NCBI RefSeq assembly: GCF_900111105.1
Contig: NZ_FOGC01000012.1
Location: forward strand, 1 to 64,000
Length of the DNA stretch: 64,000 nucleotides
Direction: 5' to 3'
Origin: Rosenbergiella nectarea
GTDB taxonomy: Bacteria; Pseudomonadota; Gammaproteobacteria; Enterobacterales; Enterobacteriaceae
The notes beneath the pieces were generated by a model. The model had not been told where the DNA came from. It was given only the letters and a program-made list of their open reading frames with translations, and did not search any database. A program made the position numbers and the translations under genes. This document shows positions 53,749-62,929 of this stretch, piece by piece; within the stretch, counting starts at the first letter, position 1; every line of letters starts with the position of its first letter.

Positions 53749-55713
53749 TTACCCAGCAATTAACGACGCTCTATGTTGCTCGAGCAATTGTTGTAAATCC
53801 TCTACCACTAAGCTGAGTTTTTCGGGTGTCGGCAAATGACGGATCTGCGCTTGATAACGATGTAATAGCGCCTGCAGCTGTTCAAAAGCCCGCTCGCGGT
53901 GTAACGCCAGTTTGCTGGTAGAGAGTAGCGTGGCGCAGTCACGGATCTCTTGATGGAACTCGGCTAAGCCTGGAAATTTGTAGATCGTAATTGCATTAAT
54001 TCGTCGATAGATGATGATTAAATTAATCGCTAATTGATAGCGATGCAGTGAACGGCTGTCTAACGTAATTAACGACAGAAGTTGATCGTAGAGTCCGCTT
54101 AAGCGATTTTTTTTTCGACGCTGCGGATTAGTGGTCAAGGTTTGCAAGGCGGTTACTAGAATATTACGGGTCAGGGCATTGGCGAGATGCGTCTTATGCA
54201 GGTCAGGGATAATCGCAATGATCACCATGGAGACAATCGCCCCTAGGATCTGCCCCAGGCCACTGTCTAATGTATGGCTAAAATCAAAGGTCTCTGGATT
54301 AGTGATCGGGATTAAATTAAAAATAAACATCAACGACGCGCCACTGCCTAAGATTTTATACTGCACCGCGAGGGAGAGAATAAAAACTAGTGCGCCTAGG
54401 GCGATCAGCAATAGTGCGAAGCTCTGTTGAGTCGTCGGTATAATCAGTAAATAAAACAGCATACTGATCGGAATGATGTAGATCATGCCATAAATAAAAT
54501 CGAGTCCTAACGCTTTCGGGCTTTCCGCGCGCATCGCCAGCGTGGTGACGATACTCGCGATAATTAAAAAGCCACTTATCGCGGTAGGGTCCATCACTAA
54601 CCACAGTGCACAGCCCACTGCGGTAGTCATAAAGGTTCGCATCCCATTGATAAAGGCATGTTTGCGTTGCGCGGTGTGTGCGGGGGTTAAGGTGTAGCGT
54701 GCGATGATCTCTTTTTCAATCTGGTGTAACGGTTGGTGCGCGTGAAGCCCGCGTAACAAAATCCGTAGCTCTTTCATTGCCTTAAGCCAAGCACTTAATG
54801 AGTAGGGGGTTTGCGTCGCGGGCAGCTGATGGATGAGGTAGGTGAACTGATGCAATTTCTGATTTAATTGCTCCGGCGTCTGACACTCATCTTGAAATAA
54901 AAAGTACCAATGGCTATTCCGTTTATCGGGTCGCTGCTGGAAATACTGTTGTGTCTCGTAGGTTAAGGTAAGCAGATGAAAGAGGATCCCATTAATGCCC
55001 TTAAGACGACGATGCATCATTACCGAGTAATGTGAGGACTCCATACGGAGTGTTTGGCGCATGGCTTGTAGTGCTTTGGCTTGGGTCAGGTGACCGCGGA
55101 AGACGTCCTCGAAGTGCTGGGTATCGTCACTGGTGAAACACTGAGACAAAAGTTGAAAGCAGTTGTGGGGTAACTCCGCAATCCGCTGGTCGATCGAACG
55201 TTTAACCGAACGGGGTAAGAATAGCAGGTCAGAAAATATCAGGCAGAGCAGCCCCAAGGTGATTTCAAAGAAACGATAGAGGGCAATTTGTAGCACGTCG
55301 TGTGGGGTCTGCCAGGCCGTGACTAAAATGATAAATACCGAGTATCCGGCTAAGCCAAAAGCATAACTGATCTCTTGCTTAACAACGGTAAATAGCCATG
55401 AGAAAAAACCGGCCCATGCACAACAGGCGAGGAGTAACAATATCGGTACACGGCTAAAAAAAGTCATGATTAACACGCCGCCGACACAGCCGACCGCGGT
55501 ACCGATTAAGCGGAGGAAACCGCGAAAACGTAACACACCGCTCATCGGTTCGCCACCGCTGGCAAAGGCCGGCGAGGCGGCGATGATGGCGACAGTCATC
55601 ATTGACCATTTGGGGGTGTCGAGTTCCAGTATAAAACTTAACGCCAGTGCAAAGAGCAGCGCACAGGTAGTTTTACAGGCAAAGCGAAGCCGGTAAAAAA
55701 GTGAGTTATGCAT
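53749..55713 (-). CDS. FUSC-family exporter (AaeB-like)
   Basis: This 654-residue inner-membrane protein has two blocks of about five or six hydrophobic helices separated by a large cytosolic domain (about 190-370), the AaeB/fusaric-acid-resistance layout. The N-terminal F-A-C-K-T-T-C-A-L and the P-K-W-S-M-M-T-V loop are typical. AaeB partners with an AaeA adaptor and a small AaeX protein, but neither is next to this gene, so the partner may be elsewhere. It likely exports aromatic acids or related weak acids. Confidence 0.85.
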   Translation of the reverse strand: MHNSLFYRLRFACKTTCALLFALALSFILELDTPKWSMMTVAIIAASPAFASGGEPMSGVLRFRGFLRLIGTAVGCVGGVLIMTFFSRVPILLLLACCAWAGFFSWLFTVVKQEISYAFGLAGYSVFIILVTAWQTPHDVLQIALYRFFEITLGLLCLIFSDLLFLPRSVKRSIDQRIAELPHNCFQLLSQCFTSDDTQHFEDVFRGHLTQAKALQAMRQTLRMESSHYSVMMHRRLKGINGILFHLLTLTYETQQYFQQRPDKRNSHWYFLFQDECQTPEQLNQKLHQFTYLIHQLPATQTPYSLSAWLKAMKELRILLRGLHAHQPLHQIEKEIIARYTLTPAHTAQRKHAFINGMRTFMTTAVGCALWLVMDPTAISGFLIIASIVTTLAMRAESPKALGLDFIYGMIYIIPISMLFYLLIIPTTQQSFALLLIALGALVFILSLAVQYKILGSGASLMFIFNLIPITNPETFDFSHTLDSGLGQILGAIVSMVIIAIIPDLHKTHLANALTRNILVTALQTLTTNPQRRKKNRLSGLYDQLLSLITLDSRSLHRYQLAINLIIIYRRINAITIYKFPGLAEFHQEIRDCATLLSTSKLALHRERAFEQLQALLHRYQAQIRHLPTPEKLSLVVEDLQQLLEQHRASLIAG

Positions 55714-55978
55714 TGTTTTTATAATCTAAAAATAAAATTTAGAAAAAGGGGTGATGCCTGCTGACAAGGCTGGATAAGAAGCGAAACTAGACAGTTGAAA
55801 ACATGGTGGCGTTTCCACAAATTGGCGTGAAAGTTATATTACGCTTTTCGTCAAAAAGTGAAAGTATGATCGCCATCAACAAATGAGGTTTTTTTTGTGG
55901 CGATTTGTTTTTTTTATCGTAACGGGTACCCACGTCGGTGAATCTAGCCGCCTACCGAGACAGAATAATCTGCTCAAA
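55714..55978. other. Intergenic region with a terminator-like hairpin on the + strand
   Basis: No gene is seen in these 265 bases, which separate the DinB-like and FUSC genes on the minus strand. ATCGCCA (55869-55875) pairs with TGGCGAT (55898-55904), followed by a T-run (55905-55915). This would terminate a + strand transcript, although no + strand gene precedes it. A small RNA is possible but unproven. Confidence 0.35.
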
Positions 55979-56482
55979 TTACAAGGATGACTTTTCAGGA
56001 ATTGAGGCATGGTCACGTAGGAAAACACTGAGGACATCTTTGGGCGGCACCCCCGCCGCTTGAGCGATTAGCCATCCCACGGCACCGCGATGATAGCTGC
56101 TATGGTGCAATACATGCTCGACCATCTCACTCGCGCTCATCGACCCTTGCCCGCCATCAACGAAGCTGAATTCGATCGGTCGAGTGGGGGCGCTCCAGTG
56201 CTCGACATATGAAAGATACCAATCACTGCACTGTTCCATTGCGTGGGCAAGGTCGGAAAGTACCGGCGTTTCGACGGTATTTAATGCTGGATAACCGTGA
56301 TCGACGCCTTGAAGATTACCTTTGAAAATCGCATCGACAACATGAATATGATTCATCAATCTAATCATAATTTTTTTCTGTTCTGCATACAGCGAATCGT
56401 CGATCGTAGCGATAGCGGCTAAGGTTTGCTGATCGGCCCAGCGCTTGAAGGAGAGTAATGTCGAAATACAAAGGCTTGCCAT
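55979..56482 (-). CDS. DinB-family protein
   Basis: This 167-residue four-helix protein has the three-histidine metal site of the DinB/YfiT superfamily: a His in L-M-N-H-I-H (45-47) and the H-x-x-x-H pair in H-H-S-S-Y-H-R-G (127 and 131). Members include metal-dependent thiol transferases and many of unknown role. The ATG at 56482 has GGAG upstream; the ten-codon longer frame is less likely. Confidence 0.87.
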   Translation of the reverse strand: MASLCISTLLSFKRWADQQTLAAIATIDDSLYAEQKKIMIRLMNHIHVVDAIFKGNLQGVDHGYPALNTVETPVLSDLAHAMEQCSDWYLSYVEHWSAPTRPIEFSFVDGGQGSMSASEMVEHVLHHSSYHRGAVGWLIAQAAGVPPKDVLSVFLRDHASIPEKSSL

Positions 56483-56623
56483 GGTGGTCTCCACGCAGTA
56501 AGGATAAGGCATTGATTATTCAATGCCCGGTCGTAAAAAGCGAGGAACATTTTATCCAGCCGTGCGCACTGCCTTGAAATGTATGATGTCCTGCGGCAGG
56601 GTAAAGATTTAAGGAGAAAAACG

Positions 56624-57025
56624 ATGATTGATGCGGTAGACCACGTGCATGTTTATGTTGACGATGTCCTCGCGGCAGCAGCGTGGTATCGGAAATTTTT
56701 AGGCTTCGAACATGATGCGGCCTTTACCGAATGGTATGAGCAAGGCGGTCCCTATGTGATCCGCTGTGGCGCGGCGGCGCTGTCTCTTTTTCAGCGATCC
56801 TCACCCAAACCGGGTAACACTATCGCATTTGCGATTCAGGCGACAAAATTACGTGCACTGCTCGCGAGGGTAGAGCAGTCTACCCTGGCCTACACAGTGG
56901 TCGATCATCACCTGACTTGGTCGATTTATTTCGATGATCTCTGTGCGAATCCGCTGGAAGTCACCTGTAATGATTACGCGGCGGCGACGCCAATGATGGC
57001 CGCGGCCGCGCAAAAACGGTCTTAG
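56624..57025 (+). CDS. VOC/glyoxalase-superfamily protein
   Basis: This 133-residue protein has the paired beta-alpha-beta-beta-beta layout of the vicinal oxygen chelate superfamily, starting V-D-H-V-H-V-Y-V-D-D and ending with N-P-L-E-V-T-C. The ATG at 56624 has GGAG upstream. Metal-ligand candidates are His in D-H-V-H and Glu in P-L-E. Its end overlaps the convergent racemase gene by four bases. The substrate is unknown; glyoxalase-type resistance proteins are related. Confidence 0.83.
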   Translation: MIDAVDHVHVYVDDVLAAAAWYRKFLGFEHDAAFTEWYEQGGPYVIRCGAAALSLFQRSSPKPGNTIAFAIQATKLRALLARVEQSTLAYTVVDHHLTWSIYFDDLCANPLEVTCNDYAAATPMMAAAAQKRS

Positions 57026-57774
57026 GATGATGGGGTGTTTAAACAGGCTGCATAGGGGCCGGTAATCCCCTTATTACGTGGAAAATCCAGATCGCCCCAT
57101 TTGCTGGTGGTGATGCCTAAATTTAGCAGCGACTCCAATAAGGTGACCGCTGCGCCCACGCCATCAATCACTGGCATCTGTAATTCTTCGCTTAATTCGG
57201 CTGCCAGATCAGCCATCCCCCCGCAACCTAAAATAATCGCCCCGACATTATCGTTGTGCTTGGCATTCAGGCAGTATTCCCGCACTTTCTGTTGCGCCAA
57301 CCCACTGCCATCCTCGAGGCTTAATACCGGCAGATCGATGGCATGCACGGCCGCACACTGTTCGTAAAAGCCATAACGATGCAATAAGTGGCGGGCAATA
57401 ATTACCGTACGCGGCAGGGTGGTAACGATCGAAAAACGGGTCGCGACCATGCTGGCGACATGCATGGCGGCCTCTGCAATCCCCAGCACGGGGCCTTTCG
57501 CCAGTTCACGCGCCGCCAGTAACCCCGGGTCCCCGAAGCACGCGATAATGTGGCCATTTACCCCCCGATCTTCACCCTCTCTGATCTGCTGCAAAATCCC
57601 CAACGTGGCGACTGCCTCATCGAAATGCCCCTCGATGGACGGGACACCTTCTTTAGGGCATACGGCGTCAATCTCTACCCGTGAACTGGCAATAGTCCGC
57701 GCGGTGTGAGCCATAGTCTCGGTCATGGCCTGACTGGTATTAGGGTTAATCAGTTGAATACGATGGCGGCGCAT
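57022..57774 (-). CDS. Asp/Glu/hydantoin racemase family protein (HyuE/HpxA-like)
   Basis: This 250-residue cytoplasmic enzyme has two catalytic cysteines, Cys79 (I-I-A-C-F-G-D-P-G) and Cys184 (L-G-C-G-G-M), and the N-terminal I-N-P-N-T-S of hydantoin and allantoin racemases. It would interconvert enantiomers of a 5-substituted hydantoin or allantoin. The ATG at 57774 has GGAG upstream. It lies divergent from an NCS1 permease of the PucI/Mhp1 type, which fits uptake and racemisation of such compounds. The exact substrate is inference. Confidence 0.87.
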   Translation of the reverse strand: MRRHRIQLINPNTSQAMTETMAHTARTIASSRVEIDAVCPKEGVPSIEGHFDEAVATLGILQQIREGEDRGVNGHIIACFGDPGLLAARELAKGPVLGIAEAAMHVASMVATRFSIVTTLPRTVIIARHLLHRYGFYEQCAAVHAIDLPVLSLEDGSGLAQQKVREYCLNAKHNDNVGAIILGCGGMADLAAELSEELQMPVIDGVGAAVTLLESLLNLGITTSKWGDLDFPRNKGITGPYAACLNTPSS

Positions 57775-57796
57775 AAAGTCTCCATAGAAAAAGGGA

Positions 57797-57813
57797 TGCA
57801 CAGTGACTGTGCA
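57797..57813. promoter_or_regulatory. NtrC-like binding site
   Basis: TGCACAGTGACTGTGCA is a perfect 17-base palindrome with GCAC and GTGC at the same spacing as the NtrC consensus. It lies between the divergent racemase and permease genes, about 140 bases upstream of the sigma-54 promoter of the permease. Confidence 0.6.
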
Positions 57814-57820
57814 ATGTGGG

Positions 57821-57838
57821 CATTAGTGCACTCTAATG
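57821..57838. promoter_or_regulatory. Second inverted repeat between the divergent genes
   Basis: CATTAG and CTAATG flank a 6-base centre, seven bases from the NtrC-like palindrome. It could be an operator for a local regulator or a second weak activator site. Confidence 0.35.
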
Positions 57839-57949
57839 AATCTCTAAGTATCACTGCAAGCGTTAATTATAAACGACCCCGAGGCTAGACTGAGGCGGCC
57901 ACACGCGGCGCAGGTGGCGATGAAATTATTGTTTCAATTGAAAAAGAAT

Positions 57950-57965
57950 TGGTATGTTATTTGCA
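57950..57965 (+). promoter_or_regulatory. Sigma-54 promoter of the NCS1 permease
   Basis: TGGTATGTTATTTGCA matches the RpoN -24/-12 consensus at all but two positions, with the invariant GG and GC at correct spacing. It lies 43 bases before the permease start codon, with an NtrC-like palindrome upstream. Confidence 0.65.
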
Positions 57966-58007
57966 GTCTACTGTCATCAGTTCGATTTCGTTCACGAGGA
58001 TGGCACT

Positions 58008-59495
58008 ATGGCGCACCAAGATTCGACAACTCCACACAATTACCCGTCTAGCTACAGCCCCAAATTGACTAATGACGATTTGGCTCCGGTCAAAAATCCG
58101 CACTGGTCATGGTATAACATTTTCTCGTTTTGGATGTCGGATATCCATAGCATGGGCGGTTATGTCGTGGCTGCCAGCTTCTTTGCCTTGGGCTTAGCAG
58201 GGTGGCAAGTCCTACTCTGTTTACTGGTCGGAATCTGTATTGTTCAGGTGGCCGCCAATTTAATCGCTCGACCCAGTCAATTGACCGGCGTGCCTTACGC
58301 CGTGGTCTGTCGTCAGGCCTTTGGCGTCTTTGGTGCGAATATCCCCGCGGTGATCCGTGGACTGATCGCCTTTGCTTGGTATGGTATTCAAACTTGGCTT
58401 GCTTCTAATGCGCTACTGTTAGTGTTACTAAAATTTTGGCCAAGCCTGACGCCGCTAACCGTGCCGCATTTTGTCGGCCTATCCGCGCTAGGATGGATCT
58501 GTTTCGCAGTGATGTGGTGCCTGCAAGCCATGGTGTTCTGGCGAGGCATGCGCACCATTCAGGCCTTTATCGATATTGCAGGCCCTGCGGTTTATATCGT
58601 GATGTTAGCGTTGGCCGTGTGGATTATTTCGCAAACCGGTTGGCAGGGCATTTCTCTGACCTTATCGGAGAAAACGCTGAGTACTTCGCAACAGACTTGG
58701 CAGATGATCACCGCGATATCGCTAGTCGTCTCCTATTTCTCAGGCCCATTACTGAATTTTGGTGACTTCGCTCGGTATGGCAAGTCGATGCAAGAGGTGT
58801 GCCGGGGTAATCGTTGGGGACTCCCTTTCAATTTCCTATTGTTCTCAGTGATTACGGTCATCATCGTTTCCGGGACTAAGAGTTTATATGGTCAGATGAT
58901 CACCGACCCGATTGAGACCGTGGCCCATACTGGAAATGGTCTTGTGATGGCACTCGCGCTGCTGACGATGATCACCGCAACCGTGGGGATCAATATTGTC
59001 GCGAATTTCGTCTCACCAGCCTTTGATTTTTCCAACTGCGCGCCGCAAAAAATAAGTTTTCGTATGGGCGGGATGATTGCAGCGGTCGGTTCAGTACTGC
59101 TGACGCCTTGGAATTTATTCCAATCACCTGAATTGATCCACTATAGCTTAGATGTCTTAGGGGCCTTTATCGGGCCACTGTTTGGGATCTTATTATGCGA
59201 TTTTTACCTGATTAAACGCGGTAAAATTGAGGTCGATGAGCTGTTTAATGCCTCTAAAAACGGGCGTTATTGGTATCAAGGTGGCGTGAACCTACGCGCC
59301 GTTGCCGCATTGGTGCCCGCGGTAGTGATTGGCTTAGTGATCAGCTTTATACCAAGCTTACACGCGGTAGCGAACTTTAGTTGGTTTATCGGCGTAGGCA
59401 TTGCGGGGGTGGCGCATTTCATATTGCATCCGCGTGAAGCGCATGTAACGCAGTCCTCCACGTTATCAAGTTTAGTGACCGGCAAAGAATCGTGA
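58008..59495 (+). CDS. NCS1-family permease (allantoin/hydantoin type)
   Basis: This 495-residue inner-membrane symporter has 12 predicted helices and the PucI/Mhp1 layout: N-P-H-W-S-W-Y-N-I-F-S-F-W-M near the start, G-I-Q-T-W-L in helix 3 and N-F-G-D-F-A-R-Y in the middle. It would import allantoin, hydantoins or related ring compounds with a cation. The ATG at 58008 has GAGGA upstream; the 18-codon longer frame overlaps the sigma-54 promoter and is rejected. It is paired divergently with the racemase. Confidence 0.9.
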   Translation: MAHQDSTTPHNYPSSYSPKLTNDDLAPVKNPHWSWYNIFSFWMSDIHSMGGYVVAASFFALGLAGWQVLLCLLVGICIVQVAANLIARPSQLTGVPYAVVCRQAFGVFGANIPAVIRGLIAFAWYGIQTWLASNALLLVLLKFWPSLTPLTVPHFVGLSALGWICFAVMWCLQAMVFWRGMRTIQAFIDIAGPAVYIVMLALAVWIISQTGWQGISLTLSEKTLSTSQQTWQMITAISLVVSYFSGPLLNFGDFARYGKSMQEVCRGNRWGLPFNFLLFSVITVIIVSGTKSLYGQMITDPIETVAHTGNGLVMALALLTMITATVGINIVANFVSPAFDFSNCAPQKISFRMGGMIAAVGSVLLTPWNLFQSPELIHYSLDVLGAFIGPLFGILLCDFYLIKRGKIEVDELFNASKNGRYWYQGGVNLRAVAALVPAVVIGLVISFIPSLHAVANFSWFIGVGIAGVAHFILHPREAHVTQSSTLSSLVTGKES

Positions 59496-59562
59496 TTCTT
59501 TGTGGTGAACAGATAGTGCCTAATCGAAACTGAAGGTATACTGCGCATCCCTTAGGTTGTGG

Positions 59563-60180
59563 ATGTCGCAGTCGATTATGGTTAATGCAAGTGATCTTAT
59601 TGAGCAGTTATGTGAGAAGGGTTGGTTTTACCAACAAAATGTAATCCCGGGCGAATGGGTAACGGCCTTAGCCGATCTTTGTCATAAGCGGACCTTCTTA
59701 CAAGCAGGGATTGGTCAAGGGATCAAAAACATCATCAACGAAGCGATTCGCTCGGACAGTATCAGCTGGATTGATCCTCAAGAAAAGGATCCCGCAGTAG
59801 TCTATTATTTAGCGTTAGTTGACGAGATCAAACACCTGCTTAACCGAGAATTTTATTTAGGGTTGAACGGCTTTGAAGGACACTTCTCTCGCTATCCACA
59901 AGGCGCGTTTTATAAGCCGCACTACGACTGTTTCGCTCAAGACAAACGCCGAGCGGTAACCCTGATTTTCTATATCAATCAGAACTGGCAACCCGAAAAT
60001 GGCGGCCAGCTCTGTTTGCATTTACCGGAAGGCAAAAAGGTCATCGAGCCGGTGGCTGGCAGCATGATCTGTTTCCTATCAGAACAAATCTTACATGAAG
60101 TCTTGCCGACGCAGGTCGAGCGGATGGCGCTAACCGGATGGTTCGTTCGCCACCAAGGGCAAGACTACTTTTACAGCTAG
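59563..60180 (+). CDS. 2OG-Fe(II) oxygenase, prolyl-4-hydroxylase-like
   Basis: This 205-residue enzyme has the double-stranded beta-helix ligands His120 and Asp122 (P-H-Y-D), His178 (L-H-E-V) and the 2-oxoglutarate-binding Arg187 (E-R-M-A-L-T-G-W), the P4H/SM-20 pattern. Its target is unknown; bacterial relatives hydroxylate proteins such as elongation factor Tu. The ATG at 59563 has AGG nearby; ATG 59578 is an alternative. A strong terminator follows. Confidence 0.85.
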   Translation: MSQSIMVNASDLIEQLCEKGWFYQQNVIPGEWVTALADLCHKRTFLQAGIGQGIKNIINEAIRSDSISWIDPQEKDPAVVYYLALVDEIKHLLNREFYLGLNGFEGHFSRYPQGAFYKPHYDCFAQDKRRAVTLIFYINQNWQPENGGQLCLHLPEGKKVIEPVAGSMICFLSEQILHEVLPTQVERMALTGWFVRHQGQDYFYS

Positions 60181-60221
60181 TTCTACACAAAATTTCCTAC
60201 TTAATTTTCAGAATTGTGATC

Positions 60222-60254
60222 AGCATGCCATACTAATGGCTTGCTTTTTTTTTT
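60222..60254 (+). terminator. Rho-independent terminator after the 2OG oxygenase
   Basis: A short GCCAT/ATGGC stem with an ACTA loop (60227-60240) is followed by a run of about ten T (60245-60254). It separates the oxygenase from the downstream MFS gene. Confidence 0.7.
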
Positions 60255-60305
60255 ATATGGCAAATCTGCCCAGCTTTTTTCACACAGTTATTTAATGAGG
60301 TCGTT

Positions 60306-61466
60306 GTGTCACAAACGAAAACTGAACATCTCGGATTGGCCCAGTTGGCATTAGCCCTCGGTGGCTTCGCCATTGGCACAGGCGAATTTGTGATCATGGG
60401 ATTATTGCCAGACGTGGCACATGGGTTGCAGAGTTCGATTACGCGGGCGGGCGATGCCATCAGTAGCTATGCCTTAGGCGTCGTGGTGGGTGCGCCGCTG
60501 ATTGCGGTCCTTTTCTCACGCGTGTCACGTCAGCGTTTATTGATCGCTTTAATGGGGCTGTTCGCGTTGGGTAACGTGGCCAGCGCCCTTGCGCCAGGCT
60601 ATCTCTCCTTTGTGCTGATGCGTTTTATTACGGGTCTGCCACACGGTGCCTTCTTTGGGGTGGCCTCATTGGTCGCCGCCTCGATGGTGCCCGCGCATCA
60701 GCGTGGTAAAGCGATTGGCCGCATGATGTTGGGCTTAACCGTGGCAACGTTACTTGGCGTTCCTGCGGTGTCATGGATTGGCCACCACTTAAGCTGGCAG
60801 CTCGCTTTCTGGTTTGTGGGGGCCTGTGCGGTCGTCTCGCTGCTCATGATCATTCGCTATGTGCCTTTCAGCCAAGGGGATCGTTCGGCACATCCATTAC
60901 GGGAGCTGACAGCGCTTAAGAAGCCGCAAGTACTGTTAACCCTGCTGACCGGCGCAACCGGATTTGGGGGAATGTTCGCGGTCTTTAGCTATATCACCCC
61001 GACCATGATCCATTATGCGGGGATGAGTGAGGCACAAATTCCTTGGGTGATGGCCGCTTTTGGTCTCGGGATGATTGTCGGTAGCACCTTAGGGGGAAAG
61101 TTCGCAGACTGGAGTGTTCGCAAAACGATCGGTCTGTCGTTGTTATGGAATATCGCCATTATGGTGCTGTTCTGCTTCCTCTCAAAATACGTCATTACTG
61201 GCTTCTTGGCGGCATTTTTGATCGGTACTGCAGGGCTACTTATTCCTTCCCTACAAATCCGCTTAATGGATGTAGCGGGCGAAGCACAAACCTTAGCGGC
61301 CGCGATGAATCACTCGGCGCTGAATATGGCCAATGCGTTGGGGGCTTTCCTCGGTGGTGTCGTGATTGATGCGGGCTTAGGCTGGGTGTCAACGGCTTGG
61401 GTAGGAACGGTGTTAGCGGTAATGGGGCTGATTATTTTTTTACTCTCATTACGAGTGAAGCATTAG
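60306..61466 (+). CDS. MFS efflux transporter, AraJ/YdhP type
   Basis: This 386-residue carrier has 12 hydrophobic segments of the DHA1 sugar-efflux branch. The N-terminal G-F-A-I-G-T-G-E-F-V-I-M-G-L-L-P-D-V motif and the loop with R-x-x-G-K-A-I-G are characteristic. The start is GTG with GAGG upstream. Substrates of this branch include arabinose polymers, nucleosides and drugs; none can be singled out here. Confidence 0.87.
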   Translation: MSQTKTEHLGLAQLALALGGFAIGTGEFVIMGLLPDVAHGLQSSITRAGDAISSYALGVVVGAPLIAVLFSRVSRQRLLIALMGLFALGNVASALAPGYLSFVLMRFITGLPHGAFFGVASLVAASMVPAHQRGKAIGRMMLGLTVATLLGVPAVSWIGHHLSWQLAFWFVGACAVVSLLMIIRYVPFSQGDRSAHPLRELTALKKPQVLLTLLTGATGFGGMFAVFSYITPTMIHYAGMSEAQIPWVMAAFGLGMIVGSTLGGKFADWSVRKTIGLSLLWNIAIMVLFCFLSKYVITGFLAAFLIGTAGLLIPSLQIRLMDVAGEAQTLAAAMNHSALNMANALGAFLGGVVIDAGLGWVSTAWVGTVLAVMGLIIFLLSLRVKH

Positions 61467-61477
61467 TTTTACGCTTC

Positions 61478-61496
61478 CCGGCCCTTGAGGGGCCGG
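61478..61496. other. GC-rich hairpin between convergent genes
   Basis: CCGGCCC (61478-61484) pairs with GGGCCGG (61490-61496) around TTGAG. It lies between the ends of the MFS and cytochrome genes and may mark transcript ends for both. Neither strand has a strong T-run. Confidence 0.45.
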
Positions 61497-61505
61497 AAAA
61501 GGTCA

Positions 61506-62927
61506 TCAAGATTTATGCTTTTGGCGACTACGACGTAATCGCAGCCCTATTAGCAACAAGATCACCACAACGATGCCTACCGCAATGCCCGGCACCATAT
61601 AAGGTTGTGCGGCCGCTAGGAAAGGCAAACGCCCCCCTTTACGCATCCATGCCACATCACCCGCTTCAACCGTTACCTGCGGATTACCATAATTATGTAA
61701 GACATAATTACTGATATCGGCAATTTGTTGATCGGTCAGTGGATCAACATAAGTCGGTGAAGTGAATGCTGGCATTAACACATCATGATCTTGAGTGGTC
61801 CGTCTTACCCCAAATAAAATAGCGGAGACTAGATTATCGGGATGGATCATGCCGGTGGCCGTGTTGTGGAATAACGACGGATAGGCTTGATTTGGACTGC
61901 CCGAACCATCCGGTTGGTGGCAACTGGCGCAGTTACCACTGAATAGCTTGGCACCACTACCGAGGGCGTTATAAGCATTATTCGGTGCGTCACCGCGGAT
62001 CGCGGTTTCGACACTCACCGGCTTGCCGAAAGTGTAAGCCGCAGCCGTTTCTCCTTCAGTACGGATCGGTGTTGTCTGTTTAAGGTAAACGGCAATCGCT
62101 TTAAGATCGCTGTCCGGTAAATATTGCAAGCTATGCTCTACGGCTTCTGCCATGCCGCCAGCGGCTTGGTTTTTCCCTACCGCGCGACCGGTTTTGAGGT
62201 AGCTAACCAATTCATCGTCTCGCCATCCACCAATACCACTGATCGGATCAGAGGTAATATTGGGGGCATACCAACTGCCTAATGGTGCGCCCGCCAGCGG
62301 CTGATCGTGTTTCTCTGCCATCATAAAGTTACGCGGGGTGTGGCAGGTATCACAGTGTGCAAGCCCATTAACCAGATAATTACCACGATTCCATTCCGCG
62401 CTTTTGCTCTCATCCACCTTATAGCTGTCAGTGCTGCCGAAGATAGCGTTCCACATGCCCATGCTAAAGCGAAGATTAGAAGGGAAGGTGAGCTTGGTCA
62501 GCGTATTCGCCTTGTCCACCGGTTTAACGCTATGCATAAAATAGGCATAGAGCGCATGGACATCGTCGTCTGTCATAAGATGATACGAGGTATAAGGCAT
62601 CGCAGGATAGAGATGCGCCCCATCAGGTCGAATACCTTCGCGGATCGCTCTGGCAAACTGTGCCTCACTGTATCCGCCAATACCTTGTGCCGAAGGAGTG
62701 ATGTTAGTGGCATAAATCGCCCCCATCGGAGAAGCGATGGCATAGCCTCCTGAAAAGGCTGTTTTGCTGCCCGGCGCCGTGTGACAGGCCTGACAGTCAG
62801 AGGCGATAGCCACTTTCTCGCCTTGGGCAATCAACGCTGCGCCTGCATCAGCCTCGGTTTGCGCGTAGGCCAATGGGGAGGTCGCCATCAGGGTCAATAC
62901 CCACGCCAGTGTTTTGTTAAGCCGCAC
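61506..62927 (-). CDS. Tri-haem cytochrome c subunit of a gluconate-type dehydrogenase
   Basis: This 473-residue membrane-anchored periplasmic cytochrome passes electrons from the flavoprotein to ubiquinone. It has a signal peptide ending A-Y-A (about residue 22) and three C-x-x-C-H haem sites at Cys45, Cys192 and Cys333. A single C-terminal anchor helix (about 447-465) precedes a basic tail. The start is two bases after the upstream flavoprotein stop. This layout is shared by gluconate, sorbitol and alcohol dehydrogenases; the GMC partner with its Cys cluster favours gluconate or 2-ketogluconate. Confidence 0.9.
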   Translation of the reverse strand: MRLNKTLAWVLTLMATSPLAYAQTEADAGAALIAQGEKVAIASDCQACHTAPGSKTAFSGGYAIASPMGAIYATNITPSAQGIGGYSEAQFARAIREGIRPDGAHLYPAMPYTSYHLMTDDDVHALYAYFMHSVKPVDKANTLTKLTFPSNLRFSMGMWNAIFGSTDSYKVDESKSAEWNRGNYLVNGLAHCDTCHTPRNFMMAEKHDQPLAGAPLGSWYAPNITSDPISGIGGWRDDELVSYLKTGRAVGKNQAAGGMAEAVEHSLQYLPDSDLKAIAVYLKQTTPIRTEGETAAAYTFGKPVSVETAIRGDAPNNAYNALGSGAKLFSGNCASCHQPDGSGSPNQAYPSLFHNTATGMIHPDNLVSAILFGVRRTTQDHDVLMPAFTSPTYVDPLTDQQIADISNYVLHNYGNPQVTVEAGDVAWMRKGGRLPFLAAAQPYMVPGIAVGIVVVILLLIGLRLRRSRQKHKS

Positions 62928-62929
62928 GA

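Noticed and set aside
59483-59502. Perfect stem GAAAG-type hairpin at the permease stop
   Set aside because: The loop would be only two bases and there is no clear T-run, so it is not listed as a terminator.
62307-62753. Open frame of 148 codons antisense to the cytochrome gene
   Set aside because: It lies wholly inside a clear tri-haem cytochrome gene, has no recognisable domain, and its composition is that of a shadow frame.
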